From Buxus sempervirens (Eukaryota > Streptophyta > Magnoliopsida > Buxales > Buxaceae): a stretch of DNA of 64,000 bases. The notes under the pieces are model-generated. The model had not been told where the DNA came from and made no database searches. It saw only the letters and a list, made by a program, of their open reading frames with translations. Positions 34,301-48,700 of this stretch are shown in pieces (the stretch's first letter is position 1; every line of letters starts with the position of its first letter). Position numbers and translations under genes: made by a program. The stretch spans positions 33,895,829 to 33,959,828 of the forward strand of contig OX387187.1 in NCBI GenBank assembly GCA_947561395.2. The letters are read 5' to 3'.

Positions 34301-36696
34301 CTAGTTATGACTTATGATCAGGAATGTACCTCGTATTTAGTGAAACCTGTATCCATTACTGGTTTATGCTTAAGTGTTTTTTCATTTATTGATCTTTCCT
34401 TGTCTGGTAGAATAAAAGGAAAAGAGAAAAAAAGGAGGTTGGGGTGTGTTGGGGGTGGGGGAAGTTGAAACTTTTCACTGCTTTATACTGCATGATGAAT
34501 CGAGAATATGCTTTTTTCTAAATATAGTTATTTACTCTTTCCAGGTTCTATCAGAGTGGACACACATATGTGCAATTTTATTGATGTTACTGCTGCTTTT
34601 TGTCATTGCAGTTAAAAGGTAAAGTCATCAGTCATATGGAAAATTGGTTATTCTATACAGATAAATTCTTATGTATCAAATGTCTTGCATTTCCCAGGAT
34701 TTTGCATGAGCAGTGAGAATATATAGTTTTAGTTGTTGATCTAAAGTTCTGTACACCTTAATTCAGATTCCATTCTACATCTCCTTTGCATGGAGGAGGG
34801 TCTCAAGCTGTATCTAATCTCAGGACATATGTTTCATCATATAGAGTTTCAGTGGTATGGCCTATTTTACTTTACAAAGTCCATTCATTGAAGTACTTTA
34901 TTAGCACTTTTTCAACATGTTTCTTGTTACTTATGTAAGATGTTTCATTGTAGATGATTGTAACATGTTTGTGCATTTTGGCTGTTGACTTCAAAATATT
35001 TCCCAGAAGATATGCAAAGACTGAGACTTATGGTACTAGTTTGGTATGCTCCTCAACCCGTGCTGGCATTAAAGTTATTATTCTCAAATTACATGTCATA
35101 GAGATACACTTCTTTTAATTCTAGTTGCTATTCACTTCTTTTCTGAAAAACAAAAATTATACAAATCATTTTAGAAACATGATTGACTGGATCTTGCTAT
35201 TGAATAGTTTTATCTGAAATGTAATTTCCCCTTCATTGTTATCCATGTAATTTAACTATTTCATATAATTGAAGCTTGATGGCAGAATGTGAGATGCTTT
35301 AATATTCAGTTTTCAGTAGCCAGTAGTACTCCACATGTAAATTTGTCACCCCTGAGATCTTCCAAAGTTCTGTTTAATATGTTTCTAGACAGTTTAATAA
35401 TAATAAACCTGCTAAGACAATAGCTGTTACATTTATGATTGAGACACCTGTAAAAGATCATAAACTTGGATTTTGAATATACGGAACCATACAGAAGGAA
35501 AGGAATAGAAGGATTTTCAAGGATCAATCTAACCCTAATAGATTCATTTTTCAGTCAGCTATCAGATTTATCCTAATCTGGTTGTCTGACACAGAATCAT
35601 GCTAAGATTTGGATCTCCATGTAGTCATGAAGTGTTTTAACTTTGATGTCCTGTAAGGGTGCTGTCTGTCATTTTGTGCACCATTTGTGCACATGTTCTG
35701 TTACCTCTTTTTGGGCTTTAGCCTGTACTTAGTATAATCTTCTTATTATCGATCCAAAAAAAAAAAAAACATACAGAAGATCAAGATTATTCATGCTAGT
35801 GTAGTTTAATGTCATCTGGAACTGAAACTAAATACTTTTTATAATTTGTGTTCTCTGGTTGGTCACATAATCGAATTTGACCATAGGATGACCTGATAGA
35901 GAAACCAATGATTTTATGCATTTATTTACTATAACTGATGAGTAGCAAATAAACCAAAAAATTAAGAGAAATGAGAAGATTGGTACATAGATGCATAAAA
36001 TCTCAATTACATTTTGTTTTACTAAAGGGCGAAGAGTCTATCAGGCTTTCTTGTGGATTATTTCGTGTTTTTTCAATCTTTCAAAGACTTCATGTAGTGA
36101 CCTTCAAGAGAAGCTCTAGTCTTGATTTTCTTGAAATTTGGTTCACATATTGAAGTTACAAATACGTCAAAAAAATTTTTATTTTTCTTTTTGATAAGGT
36201 TCTTATCCTTGATAAAATTTTCACGGTGGACAACTTAATCAACAAGGGTAAACCTATCCTAAATTGGATTGTGCTTTATGAAGTAGCTGAGGTGACACCA
36301 TATCTTTTATTCATTTTAAAAAGTCTAGGGGCAGTTTAGCCCTTTTAAATCTCTTTTCAGAATCTCCTGAATATTTTCCAAATTTGTAGGGGATCCTTTT
36401 GCTTCTTGGGGAGGCTGTTGTTTGATACATGATTGCCTATTTTGCATTTTGTGTATTGTCAGAGGATTTGCGAGGAAAGCAGCAGGGGGATTTTTGATGG
36501 AAATATCTGAAGTCTTCAGTAAAATTTATAGGATTATTGACCATTCTTTCATGGAGTGGTTTCTTCTAAAAAGGGACTTCTGAGGTTATATAGTGGGATG
36601 ATTTCTTTTGAACTTGGGTTTTACATTTTTGCTGGTATTAGGATTTGGGTGGCTAGAGAAATGTTCCCTTCTTCCTTCCCTCCCTCCCTCGCTCTT

Positions 36697-36727
<31 letters not shown>

Positions 36728-39700
36728 ACCCTTCCTTTGCCTTCTCCTTCTTCTTCTTCTTCTTCTTCTTCATCTTCTTCTTCTTCTTCCTTCCATTCTT
36801 ATGGATATCGAGTATCACTTGATTCTTAATAACTGTTTTTTCCACTGTGCTCGTTTAATAATTGCCTTTCCAAAAAATTACTACATTTTTTTTGTTAGTG
36901 GTAGAGAAAAAAGTATTTAAACTGTTGTTTGCCCTTTGATCTGTGCCTTCTTAATTTAGATTAATTTAGTTCCTTGCGCCTTACTTTTATTGAATATGGA
37001 CATGTTCTGTCGTACAATGCCATTTATAAGTAGCTGTTTCGTGAATTTGTTTTTTGAACTGATGAAATTTATACTTGTTTTTTGGTTCCTACAGATGGAT
37101 CTTGGGGTAGGGTCATTTGTATTAGCAAATTCGGTTGTTTCACGACAAGCGAGAGGTATCTTTTCTGCGTAAGTTATTTTAAAATTGATTCCTTTATGAG
37201 TATTTCTTAACTTCATTTTCTACTAGAAAGTGCCTATTTTCACTTTTATGTTCATTTGTAGCAAGTGTTATAGAAGTGCCTCATTGCTTCCATATTATTT
37301 TCTGCAGAGTATGTAAACAATGCACTTTTTTAGAGTTTCTATTCTTGTGTGTTTCAATCTCTTTCATTGTTTTGATTTGACTTAATTTAATATGCAACAG
37401 ATTGCTAGAATCACACTTAATTTGATAGAATGGACCATTATGATCCCATTTGATTTGAATTTTTTTGAATAACCTAGGACTATCTTTTGTTAAAATTTAA
37501 TGACCCATTAGCATCTGATTTACTTGGACTTGATTTAATTTAATTTTAATCAGAAAATCAAGGATCCTATTGTGTAATATTTCAAGTGATAATTGGCATT
37601 TTAGGAACAATTGATATGATCTTTTGAATGCCTGGATCTTTAGATTTGATCTAACACCTGGGCACTGTTTGAATGTTTTGGCCATCCAGATCATTGGATT
37701 TGATCTTGGGTCACTAGGACTTTTGATTTGACATCAGGCCAATATGACCTTTAGATTTTATCTTAGGCTGCTATAGCCACCAGCTTTGATCTTGGGCCAT
37801 TATTTACATTTGATTTAATGTTTGGCCACTGGGCTGTTCTCTTTGATCTTTATTCATTGGATTTGACTTTGGGCAGTTAGGACATTTTGAGTTGATGCTA
37901 GGCCATTAGGACTACTCAATTTTGCCTACGGTTTTAGATCTGATTTTAGGCTACTTGAACTGTTGCATTTGATATTCAAGCCATTATTTCCATTGGATAT
38001 GATCTTGGGGGTGTTAAGGAACATTTGATTTGATCTTTTTAATGTGGCATTTCAACAGGTTCTGAAAATTAATGAGTTCACTATGCGTGTATTCATAAGC
38101 ATATTTTATCTTTTGCACTTTAAACAATGGACCATTTAATGGGCCTCTAGCCCAGTTAGTTGATGGAGTCCTTGACTGTGTAGGTGTACATTTGAGCAAG
38201 GTCTGCCATGTAAGTTTTGACGCAGTTTCACCTGAGACCCATTGTGTTGTTTTACCAAAATTTCTCTAGCATGCCGCTCGTGCCATTGCAAATTTTGTGT
38301 CAACATGTCAACAAATTCTAAAAAATTTTAAAAATTATAATAAAGTTGAAAAAAATTAAAAACAAATAGACTTGTGACTTTTAGAAGCTTCTTTGGCCTT
38401 TTTTGAATTTTCTAAATTTTTGTAATTCTTTGATTTTCATAATTTTTAATTGTATATTATTATTTAAATATTTAATTATGCAAATCACATTTGGACCAGT
38501 AAACTCACATTATACACTTCCATGGCCTTTTCTTAATTTTTCTAGGTTTTTAAATTTTTTGTTAGTTTTAGTATGAAAATATTATTTAAACAATTACAAA
38601 TCTGACATCAAATTTGATGAGTAAATAGCTCCTTGTTCATTTTCATTATCTTTTTCTAATGATGATGATTTGTGATTTTCTAAATTTTAAGATTTTTTTT
38701 AATAATTATTGACTACGTAATTACACCACTTTTATTTATGAAGTACCCTATATAAATGTCTAAATATTTCATATTTGTTTATCAAGTTTTTGCATTATGT
38801 GTTATTGTATAAGACAACATGGGCGATTTAAAGCATTTACTACTAAATTAATTAGCTTTTTAAAAGCGTGGGTTGAATTTCAGCCCATTCCATTAACTGG
38901 CAGAAATGGGCAGCACAGGTGGAACGTGCTTTCCATTTGAAATATCTCCTATTTTGCTTATGGAGCCTAATCTATTTTTTTTTACTTGAAACTGGTTGTT
39001 CACCAAAACCACTTTGCATCAGCGTGGGTGAAAGTTCACCGTAGTTGTATTCCTTGCATTTTAGTTCGAAGTTATCATCAAATTTTGTGATTTATGTTAA
39101 AGATGCAACAATTATCTTTGGGTCGAAAGTCCATACTTATTATTAGGAATTTTCCTTTGAATATCTTGTAGAATCCTTTGAATAATCGGGTGAAAAACTT
39201 CTCTTTTTTCTCCTGGGTTGGGGGAAAAGGAGAGAGGAAGAAGGGTGTTGTTGGGGGGCGTGGTTGGGTTTTCAGCCAATAGAGTGATAGAATCTCTATA
39301 ATAGAATTGGATGTGGGGTTATTATACCATCCTTTTTCATTGAGCCTCTCGTGCAGGATGTGTATAAGCTCATTCGGTTTTGCCAAAAAAGAAAAAAAAA
39401 AAATAAAAAAGAGAGATGGATGGGAGAGCCAAGATCTTTGATGAATTTTAGAGATGTAATTCTAGAGTGGGGAATGGGTGAAGTTGTTGTTTTAGGCATA
39501 AGATTTGGTGTGTTGTGACGCCCCCTCTGGTTCATACCTTCTAACCTGTACTGTTTGTCCACTAACAGAGTTGGTGAGGGATTGTATGAGTAGGGAAGTT
39601 AATTTGGTGAATTAGAATCCTTTTTGTGTAATACTGTCAAATGATTGGGAATTTGCTTAATGGTGTTTTTAGCTCAGCTCATGTCAAACTCACTGATGCA

Positions 39701-42700
39701 GATAACCCCAATGGTTTCCTTTAACCTTTCAGTCAAGTCACTTCGACAATTGCTTTGAATCCAAGGCCAGATATTTCTCATCTTAAATGTCATTTGGGAG
39801 ATGACTTCTTTCGAAGGTGGCATTTCATGTTGAATGAATCTCTGAAAATACCCCTACTTTAAACCACCCGATTTTTAGAAAGTGTCTCTTCCTAAATTAC
39901 AACTGACTTGAGGGATGTCACACTTGATAACATCATGGTAATGATAATCATAATGGATTACTAAACTCATTGTTTAATAGATTGGGGTTTTATTTCAGCT
40001 TCATCTCCAACTAACTGCTTAAAATCTTCCTCTCTCTCTCTCTTTTTTTTTCTGGCTGTGTGTGTGTGTATATAACTCAAAAGCTTGTTTGATCACCATG
40101 GGTCTAGTCTATATGTTGGTGTCTGTGAGCTATCACATTATTAACATTTAAGTTGTATAAGCTCCTTTTATCTTTCTGCTGGAAGAGTAATGATGAATAT
40201 CATGTTTTAGAGTTTTTGTCATACCGTAGTCTCTTAGGGTGTAGGAATCTGATTTTCCAGAATTTATGTCATTTTCATTTATTTGATTGCTTTGGTCCTT
40301 AATGTTATTTTCTTTATTCCTGACTTTATGGTTATCATTAGAAATAATGAAGACTTTGAAATCCTCTAACATGTGCAATATAATGAGAATTTTTTTTGGG
40401 GTCCTCTTCTTGCTCCTTTTAGGAAATGGAGGACTTCACTTCAATCTATAAGTCCATTAATCATTCTAGGATTTGCTCGTCTCATATTTACTTCTGGTGT
40501 TGACTATCAGGTAAGCTAATTTTCATTGGTTTGCCTTTATCCTGTGATTGCATGTTTCCCTAATTTTATAGATGATGCTGTTTAATTATTTCAGTGCTTT
40601 ATCCAAGATTCACCACGGACATAGCTTCAATACATCACTAAATACAGCATTATATATGAATTTTCGGATGTCAAAACACCACAGCATAATAGCAAAATAC
40701 AGCATTAATGGTTTACTGTTCTCTACCTCATTTTCCCCTTTTGTTTAAAAATGATATTTTATCAATTTCTGTCTTGCTTTTTGTGACGATTAAGAAGAAT
40801 AAGAAAAGAAATGTCACTCCAGAGCTCTTGCATTAGCCTTCTTTACATATGTTGACAAGATCCCAAATGAAGCTGATTGTTTTTATTGCTGCTAATTTTT
40901 AATTGGTAAACTGTAAAAGTAATGAAATATATTAACATCATGGTAAATTATGGGCAATGCCCTATGATGACACAAAGTGTGTAACAGACCAGTGATTTTA
41001 ACAAGCTATTAGTCACTGAAAGACTTTGCAAGCTAGATCAACCAAAGTTAACATACATCCTACCAAGTGTAGAAGCCAATTGTATGTAAGCCAATATCCA
41101 ACTTCAACACTTACTAGCAAAGTCTATTCTGCCCATCAAATGTTTAAGAAGTGGTGAATCTGCGTTCCCCAATTATTTCACTTGTCTATTTTATACGCAC
41201 CAGGGATATGCAATGAGTGCAGTAAAAATATCAGAACTGAAATGAAGCCAATTATGTCTCCTAAGTTCCATTTCTGCACTCACCAACAATGCCATTTCTA
41301 TGGTTCTACCTATTAGTAATGGAGGAACAATCACTTGCTTGGTCATATGGAATCTTCACATCAGAGCTGGCAACAAGTGACCCGACCGGATTTAAACGGG
41401 TTTGGGTTGACCCGTATATTAATTGGGTTGGGGGTTTTCCAACCCGCCCGTAATCAGGTCAACCCGATTATAACCCGGTAACCCGAGGGGTTACCCGATT
41501 AAGCCATTTAGTCATTTACTTAGATTTTAAAGGAGAACCGTTGAGCCGACGAACCATAAATGTGGGTTTATTACTAATGAGTTTAGTTGATAAAAAAGAA
41601 CTTGGTATAATGTGGGTTTATTATCCTTGAATATTGATGCATTAGTGTCCACGCCCACGGAAGTATAATTGACGATTGGTTGGTTAGCAATCAGCATGGG
41701 TTTGGGTTAGTAACGCTAGCATGCTTAAATTGAACCTGGATTTCCGACCAGTGAATATCCATATATTTTTTTACTAATGATAGAATTTTAAGTCTTTAAT
41801 GTTTAAAGATGGTTCCTAGTACATGAAATTTTTAGTAGAATCCAAATTCCAAATCCAGAATGAGAACATGATTATCATGTAATTTTTCTAATCATATTTT
41901 TTTGCAAAAAAAAAAAAATATAATAATAATTGGGTTGGTGGGCTGGGTTCGGTTTGGGGGTTTTCCAACCCGCCATTAATCGAGGTTCAACCCAACCCGG
42001 CCAACCCCAACTCAATTATGACCCAACCCGAACCCGACCCGTTGCCAACTCTACTTCACATCTCAAATTTTAAAATTTTTGAATGACATAATTCTGATAG
42101 ATCAGTAACATATTTCCAAGATGCGCACCTTTCAACTTTTTGGTACAATATCTATTTTGTTTGTTGAGACTTTGGACCAATCTGTTCCTTTATCATGGAT
42201 TTGAATATTTATTGTCATCCCTTGTTTTTATTAAATCACCTTTACTAATTGGTCTTTCTTTTCGCTTTCTAAAATATTGAAATACAACTACAACTACTTT
42301 GGACAGTCTTTGCTTAATTTTGCTAGCATTATGCTAGATAGATCTTAACAGATTATAAGGCCAGTTCTGGGACAAGGAAAACGAGGAAAAGAAAGGATGA
42401 AAGACTATAGACTATAGGGCAGAAAATAGGAAATATGTGCTGCAGATTAATTTTCCAAACATGTTACCTGTTGATTCTGTGCCTTCGCGAACATGTTGAA
42501 CATCAAAAGCTAATGGTCCGGATAACAGAGTCCCATCATATAAACAATTCATTCCATTGAGTATTCTGAGGCAGTATATAACTGGACTAAAATGTGGAAA
42601 TTCCTAACATTTCTTCTGATTCAAAATTTGTCCAAATTGCCTAAACTTGATAAAAGTCATTTCCTGAATTCAGTAAGTTTCTTGTACTTGTTGGTTTTGT

Positions 42701-45700
42701 AGAGCACTAAAGATCAATCAAGGTTTCAAACATCAATACCACGAGATATGCACAAGAGATATATTGGGGGAACATGTGTAAGATTATAATGATGGATTTA
42801 TATGGCCCCCCACGGAATGGGGTACATTGCTAGATATATCATGATAAATCAATATATAAAACCAATGAGCTCAATCTTGTGGAATAGCAAGTAGGATATT
42901 TTGATATGCCATTAATAATATAATATATTATATTTCTATACTAGCTTTTCTGCTGCTTGAATCATACTGTCACTAGGTTCCTTCCCTATGGTTTGAGGAT
43001 TCTTTTTTCCTCTTTTGAGAGAAGTTGACCATGCTGACCATATTGGTACACTGTTGAAATTCTGAGTGTGCAAAACTTTAAACTTTGACCTTTAGGCTCG
43101 AAAATGTGTTTGTTGATCTTTTCCAACTTAAACAAGTTCTTTTCTAGGCTTAATTCATGAACATGTTTACCTTCAATTTTTGATTTCTAGTGAGAAAAGT
43201 GTGGAGACATCACTAGAAGTCTCATAAATTTGAAGCTGATGCAAGATTTCATCACATTGCTTATTGGGTTTGAAATGTATTGTTGTTGAACACACCAAAT
43301 ATGCCAAGAATTGTCTAAATGGCTCATGATGAATATGAAGCCAAAGGCTGATTTGTAATTAAAAGTTTAAGACCTATCTCAGTTATAATTTATACAGTCA
43401 AACTATATGAGCCTCCTCAAATAGATTGGGATCTTCCTTTTCACTTTTATTCTTTTTATTTCCTTTTACATTTTATTATTTATTATTTTAACTGTTAACA
43501 TTCCTGTTATTTTACTTTTATATATATTCGAGTTCCTTCTATCCTGTATTTTGCTTCACAATGTTCTGATGCATTTGGTTCTATTTCCATAAAGCTGTCC
43601 TCTAATTTTGTGTGCCTCACCTAAGAAATTCTTTTGCCTAATATGCAAACAAATACATATACAAACATGATCTGGTAAGGGTTTGTTTTTCAAATATTGC
43701 CTTGGAAATTAGAAAGTGTAGTTAATGTAGCAGTGTATTCTAAAGTGACCTTCGTCTTCGTTCTGACATATTTTGGACTTCTAACTGACTATATGATTGT
43801 CAGCTTTTTTAGATAATATTGACTTACCACTGTAATAGACAACTCTTGCTTCAAAAGCTTAGAAATCATGGAATCTTAAGCAATCATTTAAAGTAATAGA
43901 TGGGTTTGAAGAATTATGCTACAACATGAAGCCCAATAATAACGATAACAGGATAGTGATGCCTGATTAGGACTGCATGTGTAAATTATGATGCAACACA
44001 ATTCTACAAGCATGAAACTATATCAGTAATATTGAGCATTTATAGTGTATGGATCAGAATGTTGGGTTACAAAGAAGCAACATATGCATAGGGTAATGCT
44101 GTAGAAATGAGGATATTAAGATTGATGTATGAGAAGAATGAGAAATTTAAAAGTGAGAAATGATCATATCCAAAAGTGTCTAGGTGTTGCCCAAATAGGA
44201 GATAATATAAAGGAAAGTAGTTTTAGATGGTTTTGGCATGTAAAACAAAGATCTAAGGAGGTAATAGTAAGAAGTGATGGGATGCTCATTGAAGGACCCA
44301 AGAAAGTGAGGGAAGACCAAAAAGAACTTGAATGGGGTTAGTTTGTACGAACTTGGATACACATAGTCTAACTAAGGAGGCTATTTTGTCAGATTGGGAT
44401 TGAAGATCAAAATTTCTCATCCCAGCTGATGGAAATTAGCTGGGTCCCTTGCAAAATGGAAATTTTCCTTCGTTCTTTAGTTTGTTTTGCTAGTTCTATT
44501 GAGGTCTAGCTGGGCCCTTGCAAAAGGGTTGGATTCTTTAGTTGTCTATCATTGACCGCTTCAGCTCTGCAATCAAGAGCCAAAAGCTGATTGTAGAACA
44601 TGCATACTTGAAGAAATTATTTCCTGAGACACGAGGAATTACTTGCCTATAATTAGAAAACTTAAATTCATTTCATTCACATTGCTATTCCAAAGCCTTG
44701 ATGTTGGTGAAAGCTAAATCAGTAACCTTTAACCAGGTTCTCATTATTCTCCTCTAATTGTGAACCATGTTTCAGAATGTTATCATGTGATGCTCCATGG
44801 TGCCATAGTTTGGTGTTTATGCCTTATCTATTTATGGATCATACTTTTATAATGACAGTTGTTAATGGCTCTCTAATTGTGCACATCTATTGTTTCTTTA
44901 TCATTTGTAGGTTCACGTGGGGGAATACGGAGTGCATTGGAATTTCTTTTTTACACTTGCTGCCATTTCAATATTAACATCCATTATTAATGTTCATCCA
45001 CGACATTGTGGGGTTTTTGGTTTATTAATTCTGATAGGTTGACCTTTGTTGGCTTTATTTGATATAACTTCCTTTTTTCTGCTTGGAATAACATCTCATG
45101 TCATGTAGACTAATGATGATCCGTATTTCTTCTAGGATACCAGACATGCTTGATGTGTGGATTAAACAAATACTTGCTTTCAAATGAAAGGGCAATTGAC
45201 ATTATTAGCCAAAACAAGGAGGGCATTTTTAGTATTTTTGGTGAGGATTACTTGAAACTATCCATTCCGCATATCGACTTGATATTTTCTTTTTGAATTA
45301 CGAATTGACTTGTTCATTCAATTAATTTTGTATTGAGTTTTGATTTTAATTCCAAAAATATTTCTGAACTATTTGTGAAGGTTAGCTTGCTTCTTAGCTA
45401 TGGAAAATTTAGTTTCTCAATTGTTTTGGGGGCTACGGCCTTGAATTGTTTATTTTGGATCTGGATGAGGGACTTGATAAATTAGCAACTGAATGAGGCA
45501 TCTATATAAGTTGCTACCTTTTTCTCCTTTTTTCTTTCAATTTTCATTTCTCTGGTTTCTAATTAAAGTGGGCTTGAGAACTTTTATTAGGTCTCCTTGT
45601 CTTAGGAAATGAACGTTTTCATCTAGAATTGGTTTTTTGCACTATTACCATTTTTATTAGGTTAACTTTATATAGGGAGCGTGAAAGTAGCAAAGAATCA

Positions 45701-48700
45701 AAATGTTTAGAAGATGAGTGTTACAGTTTTGGATTGCGTTGGAAGACGTTAGGAGGTGTGGAATATCTTGTGGTTTAGAATTGGTGATTTTAACGTAATT
45801 GAAACAATGAGAGGAAAAAGGATGTAGCAGAGTCATGAGGAAGATGAAAAACTTCTTAACTTTTATCAAAAGGAAAGAGTTGATTGACATGAATTTATTG
45901 GGGGCTAAATATATTTCATCTATCGTGCAGAAAGAGTCCACGTCTGCAGCACGTTAGAAATACTCATTCTATGCATGCCTTGTTTTTTTTTCTGTTACCT
46001 AAAATTCTGATCCATGCATCAAAATAGGCCTAATGATTGTTTTATAAAAGTTTTCTTTTAGTTTAAGTGGGACAAGTCATTCGCATAACATCCTAGATTC
46101 CCCTCTCCACTTAAGCCACCAAACTATAATTCTATGTGCAACATTTTCATCATATCTCCTATGCACTTGCACCGCTTCAATTGGAATATCATCAAATTCA
46201 AGTGCGTTTCTTATTTTCATCTTAGTTAAAGCTCCTGTGGGAGCCTTAATCCAGAAATATGATAATATTTTCTTGGCACTTAATGAATCTAACTTGTTTT
46301 AAATCTCTTGCCTTCTTTTATCTTATTTTTTCAAAATTTATCTATGAATTTCTCACACTCTTTTATACATAGCATATTATGGAAGCTATTATATGCCTTT
46401 TTTTTTCATCTAAGTCTTTCTAATCTTTTATATTTTCCAAGTTTTAAACTAAAGTATTTTCTTCTCTATAGAGTTTTGAACAATACAATTTTATAGCCAA
46501 GTCTCTATTTGTAATTAAATTTTACATCTAGATTTTTATAAGACCTATTTTCATATTTTTTTTAATGCAAATTATGCAATTGGCTATTTCATCCCAAACC
46601 TGTGTTCGTTGTATGTAGATGATTTTCTTTTTCTTTTTTTTTTTTAAATCAATTTATCTTAAAAATTGCTAAATATTCTCCTAAGTTCCACCACTCTATT
46701 TTTGGATTGTGTTTATATGTTTTGTTCTCTTTTGACTCCTTATGTGAACATCTATAACCAACAACCTAATATAGTGAACCCAAGACTTTCCCCTAGAACA
46801 ACTTTATGGTCTTGGCAAGTTCTTAATTCATTTCCTGTAAGAAAAAATGTCAATTTGATTTGACAACTTGTTTTACTACTAAAAGTTATTGGATGTTTAA
46901 TTCTCTTTTGGAAAGAAGCATTTGCTAAAGCAAGATGTAAGCTACTACAAACTCAAGGTTTGCTACTCCCATCGCATTCGTAGGTCCAAAGCCTTGTCGT
47001 CCATTTATTCCATCATATCCTCTACTTTTCCCACCAATGTGACCATTTAGATCCTCACATATAAATATTATCTTCTTATTAGGAATTCTTTGAACTAAAT
47101 CATTTATTTTTCTTCAAAATTGTCTTTCAATGATGTTGAAAATCTCATCTTAGAATTAATTTAATTACCTTTAGCCTTTCGCTATTTCTTGTAACACCTG
47201 TAATATTATCCTTCATTTGCTTGTCTATTATGATTTCAATACCATTTATATATTTTGTTTCCCTATGAAGTAGATTTTATAGTTATCAACCTCTTTACCC
47301 TTGTCTCCTTTCTTTTTTGTCTCTTGGGGGACATTACATTAGTTTTCTCCCCTCATTACATCTATCAGTTAAAGTCCATGCATTCCATGTCGCTAGACTA
47401 ATCCTTTTCTCTTGGACAAGCTTCTTTATCTGTGCTTGTCCATTTTGGCACAAAAACCTTTACGGCCCTACCTACTTACCATAAAACCAGCTGTTATTGC
47501 AGTGCATCATTTCATAAGGATGCCTTATCTAACCCTTGCTCACTTGTCTCGTTGCAGTACTTCACTTCTGGAGGATACCCTAGAATAAGATTGAGATAAT
47601 TGTCCAGGACTCCAGGATTCATGCCAAAGTAAATTTAGTGAAGTTTTACTCCAGTTTCCAACCTGACACAACCTTCCTTGTTTACTCGGGCTTGGGACCT
47701 AAAATTTCCAAAAGCTATAGTAATGCAAGCAACATTGTATGGGTTAGCTGTACCATAGAATTTCCCACGTATTAAGTGTATTATTTCATGTTTCATCAAT
47801 TTATTGAATGAAGCATGTTTCTAGGGCCTTTTTTAAATTTGGTAAACATTTTGTTAAATGATTCATCTTTTACCATGCCAGGATATTGGGGTTTGTATCT
47901 TCTTGGTGTCCAATTAGGGAATTACCTATTCTTTGGGAAGATGAAAGGCAACCATTGGACCACAATCAGAGTGTGGTTTCTTTGTCTTCTCCTATGGTAC
48001 ATCTACTGTTGTGAAAAGAGCTCTTTTTAAAAAAATTGAAACCATTTGTTTCCTTCAACAGTTATAATGATATCAGAATTCCTTCTTAGCCCTTTATCTA
48101 ATTCATGTTACAGGGCATCAACCATCATTCTAGACAAGTATATTGAAAGAGTTTCACGTAGAATGGTAATGTCCTATGGCTCGTATTTATGATGTTGACT
48201 CAATGATTATAACATGGTAGTTTGAACTTGAATCTCACAAAAAACCGTTTATGCAGTGTAACTTGGCATATGTTACAATGGTGTTGGCTCAGAACCTACA
48301 GGTAAGTTAATGAATCTAGGATCTCTTGGAGAGTCCTTGATGTTTTGTTCTTCAAGTGACAATATTTAGGATCTTCCTCTTTTCTATCTTTTCCCCTCTT
48401 TTTTCTCTAAATTGAAAGCATAAAAATTTTACGGTGTTTATTTTAATGCACAAGCACAATTCCTCTGATCTTTTGATCATAAAAAAGTGAATTTTATTGG
48501 AAAGGAGAGATACACGGAAGAAAAAAAGAAATATCTTGTGGATTGAGTAATATCTCCTCTCAACTAAGATACCAGTTTAAGCAAGTGTATACTTTCTAAT
48601 TTTTTGATCTCTATATTCTAGAGAATGAGCTGTTCTTTGTGAAATCTTAGGAACAGAGTTTTTTCACAAGGTGAAAGTTTCTCATTACATCTTTAGATTG

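Noticed and set aside
36556-36829. Ser/Phe-rich ORFs in PIGW intron 7
   Set aside because: Translations of the CT/CTT microsatellite.
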